Assembly: GCA_949840605.1 (NCBI GenBank)
Contig: CATKXN010000140.1
Coordinates: 1-7,252, forward strand
Length of the DNA stretch: 7,252 nucleotides
Source: an uncultured Alistipes sp.
GTDB taxonomy: Bacteria > Bacteroidota > Bacteroidia > Bacteroidales > Rikenellaceae
Reading direction: 5' to 3'
Shown here in pieces: positions 7,238 to 7,252 of the stretch. The position numbers and the translations under genes are program-made. The notes beneath the pieces were generated by a model that did no database searches, was not told where the DNA came from, and saw only the letters and a list, made by a program, of their open reading frames with translations. The stretch's first letter is position 1. The number at the start of each line of letters is the position of its first letter.

Positions 7238-7252
7238 GTTGTCGCAGATGCG

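Overview
The window looks like chromosomal DNA from a GC-rich member of the Bacteroidales, most likely Alistipes or a close Rikenellaceae relative. The genus is an inference. It rests on high-GC coding sequence, AT-rich promoters with the Bacteroidetes TTTG / TAnnTTTG pattern, no Shine-Dalgarno sequences at the starts, and protein families that resemble Bacteroidales versions. I see no mobile element, CRISPR array, tRNA, rRNA or phage gene.

Layout: (1) Bases 1-1702, minus strand: a CPA2-type cation:proton antiporter joined to a C-terminal universal-stress-protein (Usp) domain. It runs off the left edge. (2) Bases 1703-2010: a 308-bp divergent intergenic region. It holds two promoter-like copies pointing at the antiporter, each with TTTG, a 20-bp gap and a TAnnTTTG-like -7 box. 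Each copy carries the 12-mer GTGTCGTTACGA next to the predicted transcription start, and in the distal copy this completes a perfect 15-bp palindrome. A candidate promoter for the rightward genes lies near 1973. (3) Bases 2011-7189, plus strand: five tightly packed genes (gaps of 12, 3, 3 and 7 bp): an MFS transporter, a small outer-membrane beta-barrel protein, a PhoH-family ATPase, the Xaa-His dipeptidase PepD, and a YegS/diacylglycerol-kinase-like lipid kinase. (4) Bases 7190-7252: a strong hairpin, probably the end of the transcription unit.

The five rightward genes are probably co-transcribed, since their gaps leave little room for internal promoters. Their functions (solute uptake, envelope, RNA-related ATPase, peptide degradation, lipid phosphorylation) do not form one obvious pathway, so this looks like a housekeeping operon rather than a dedicated system. 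The antiporter is transcribed divergently and seems to have its own, possibly repressor-controlled, tandem promoters. I found no convincing new defence or mobile system. The most unusual structure is the duplicated promoter/operator module between 1716 and 1851.
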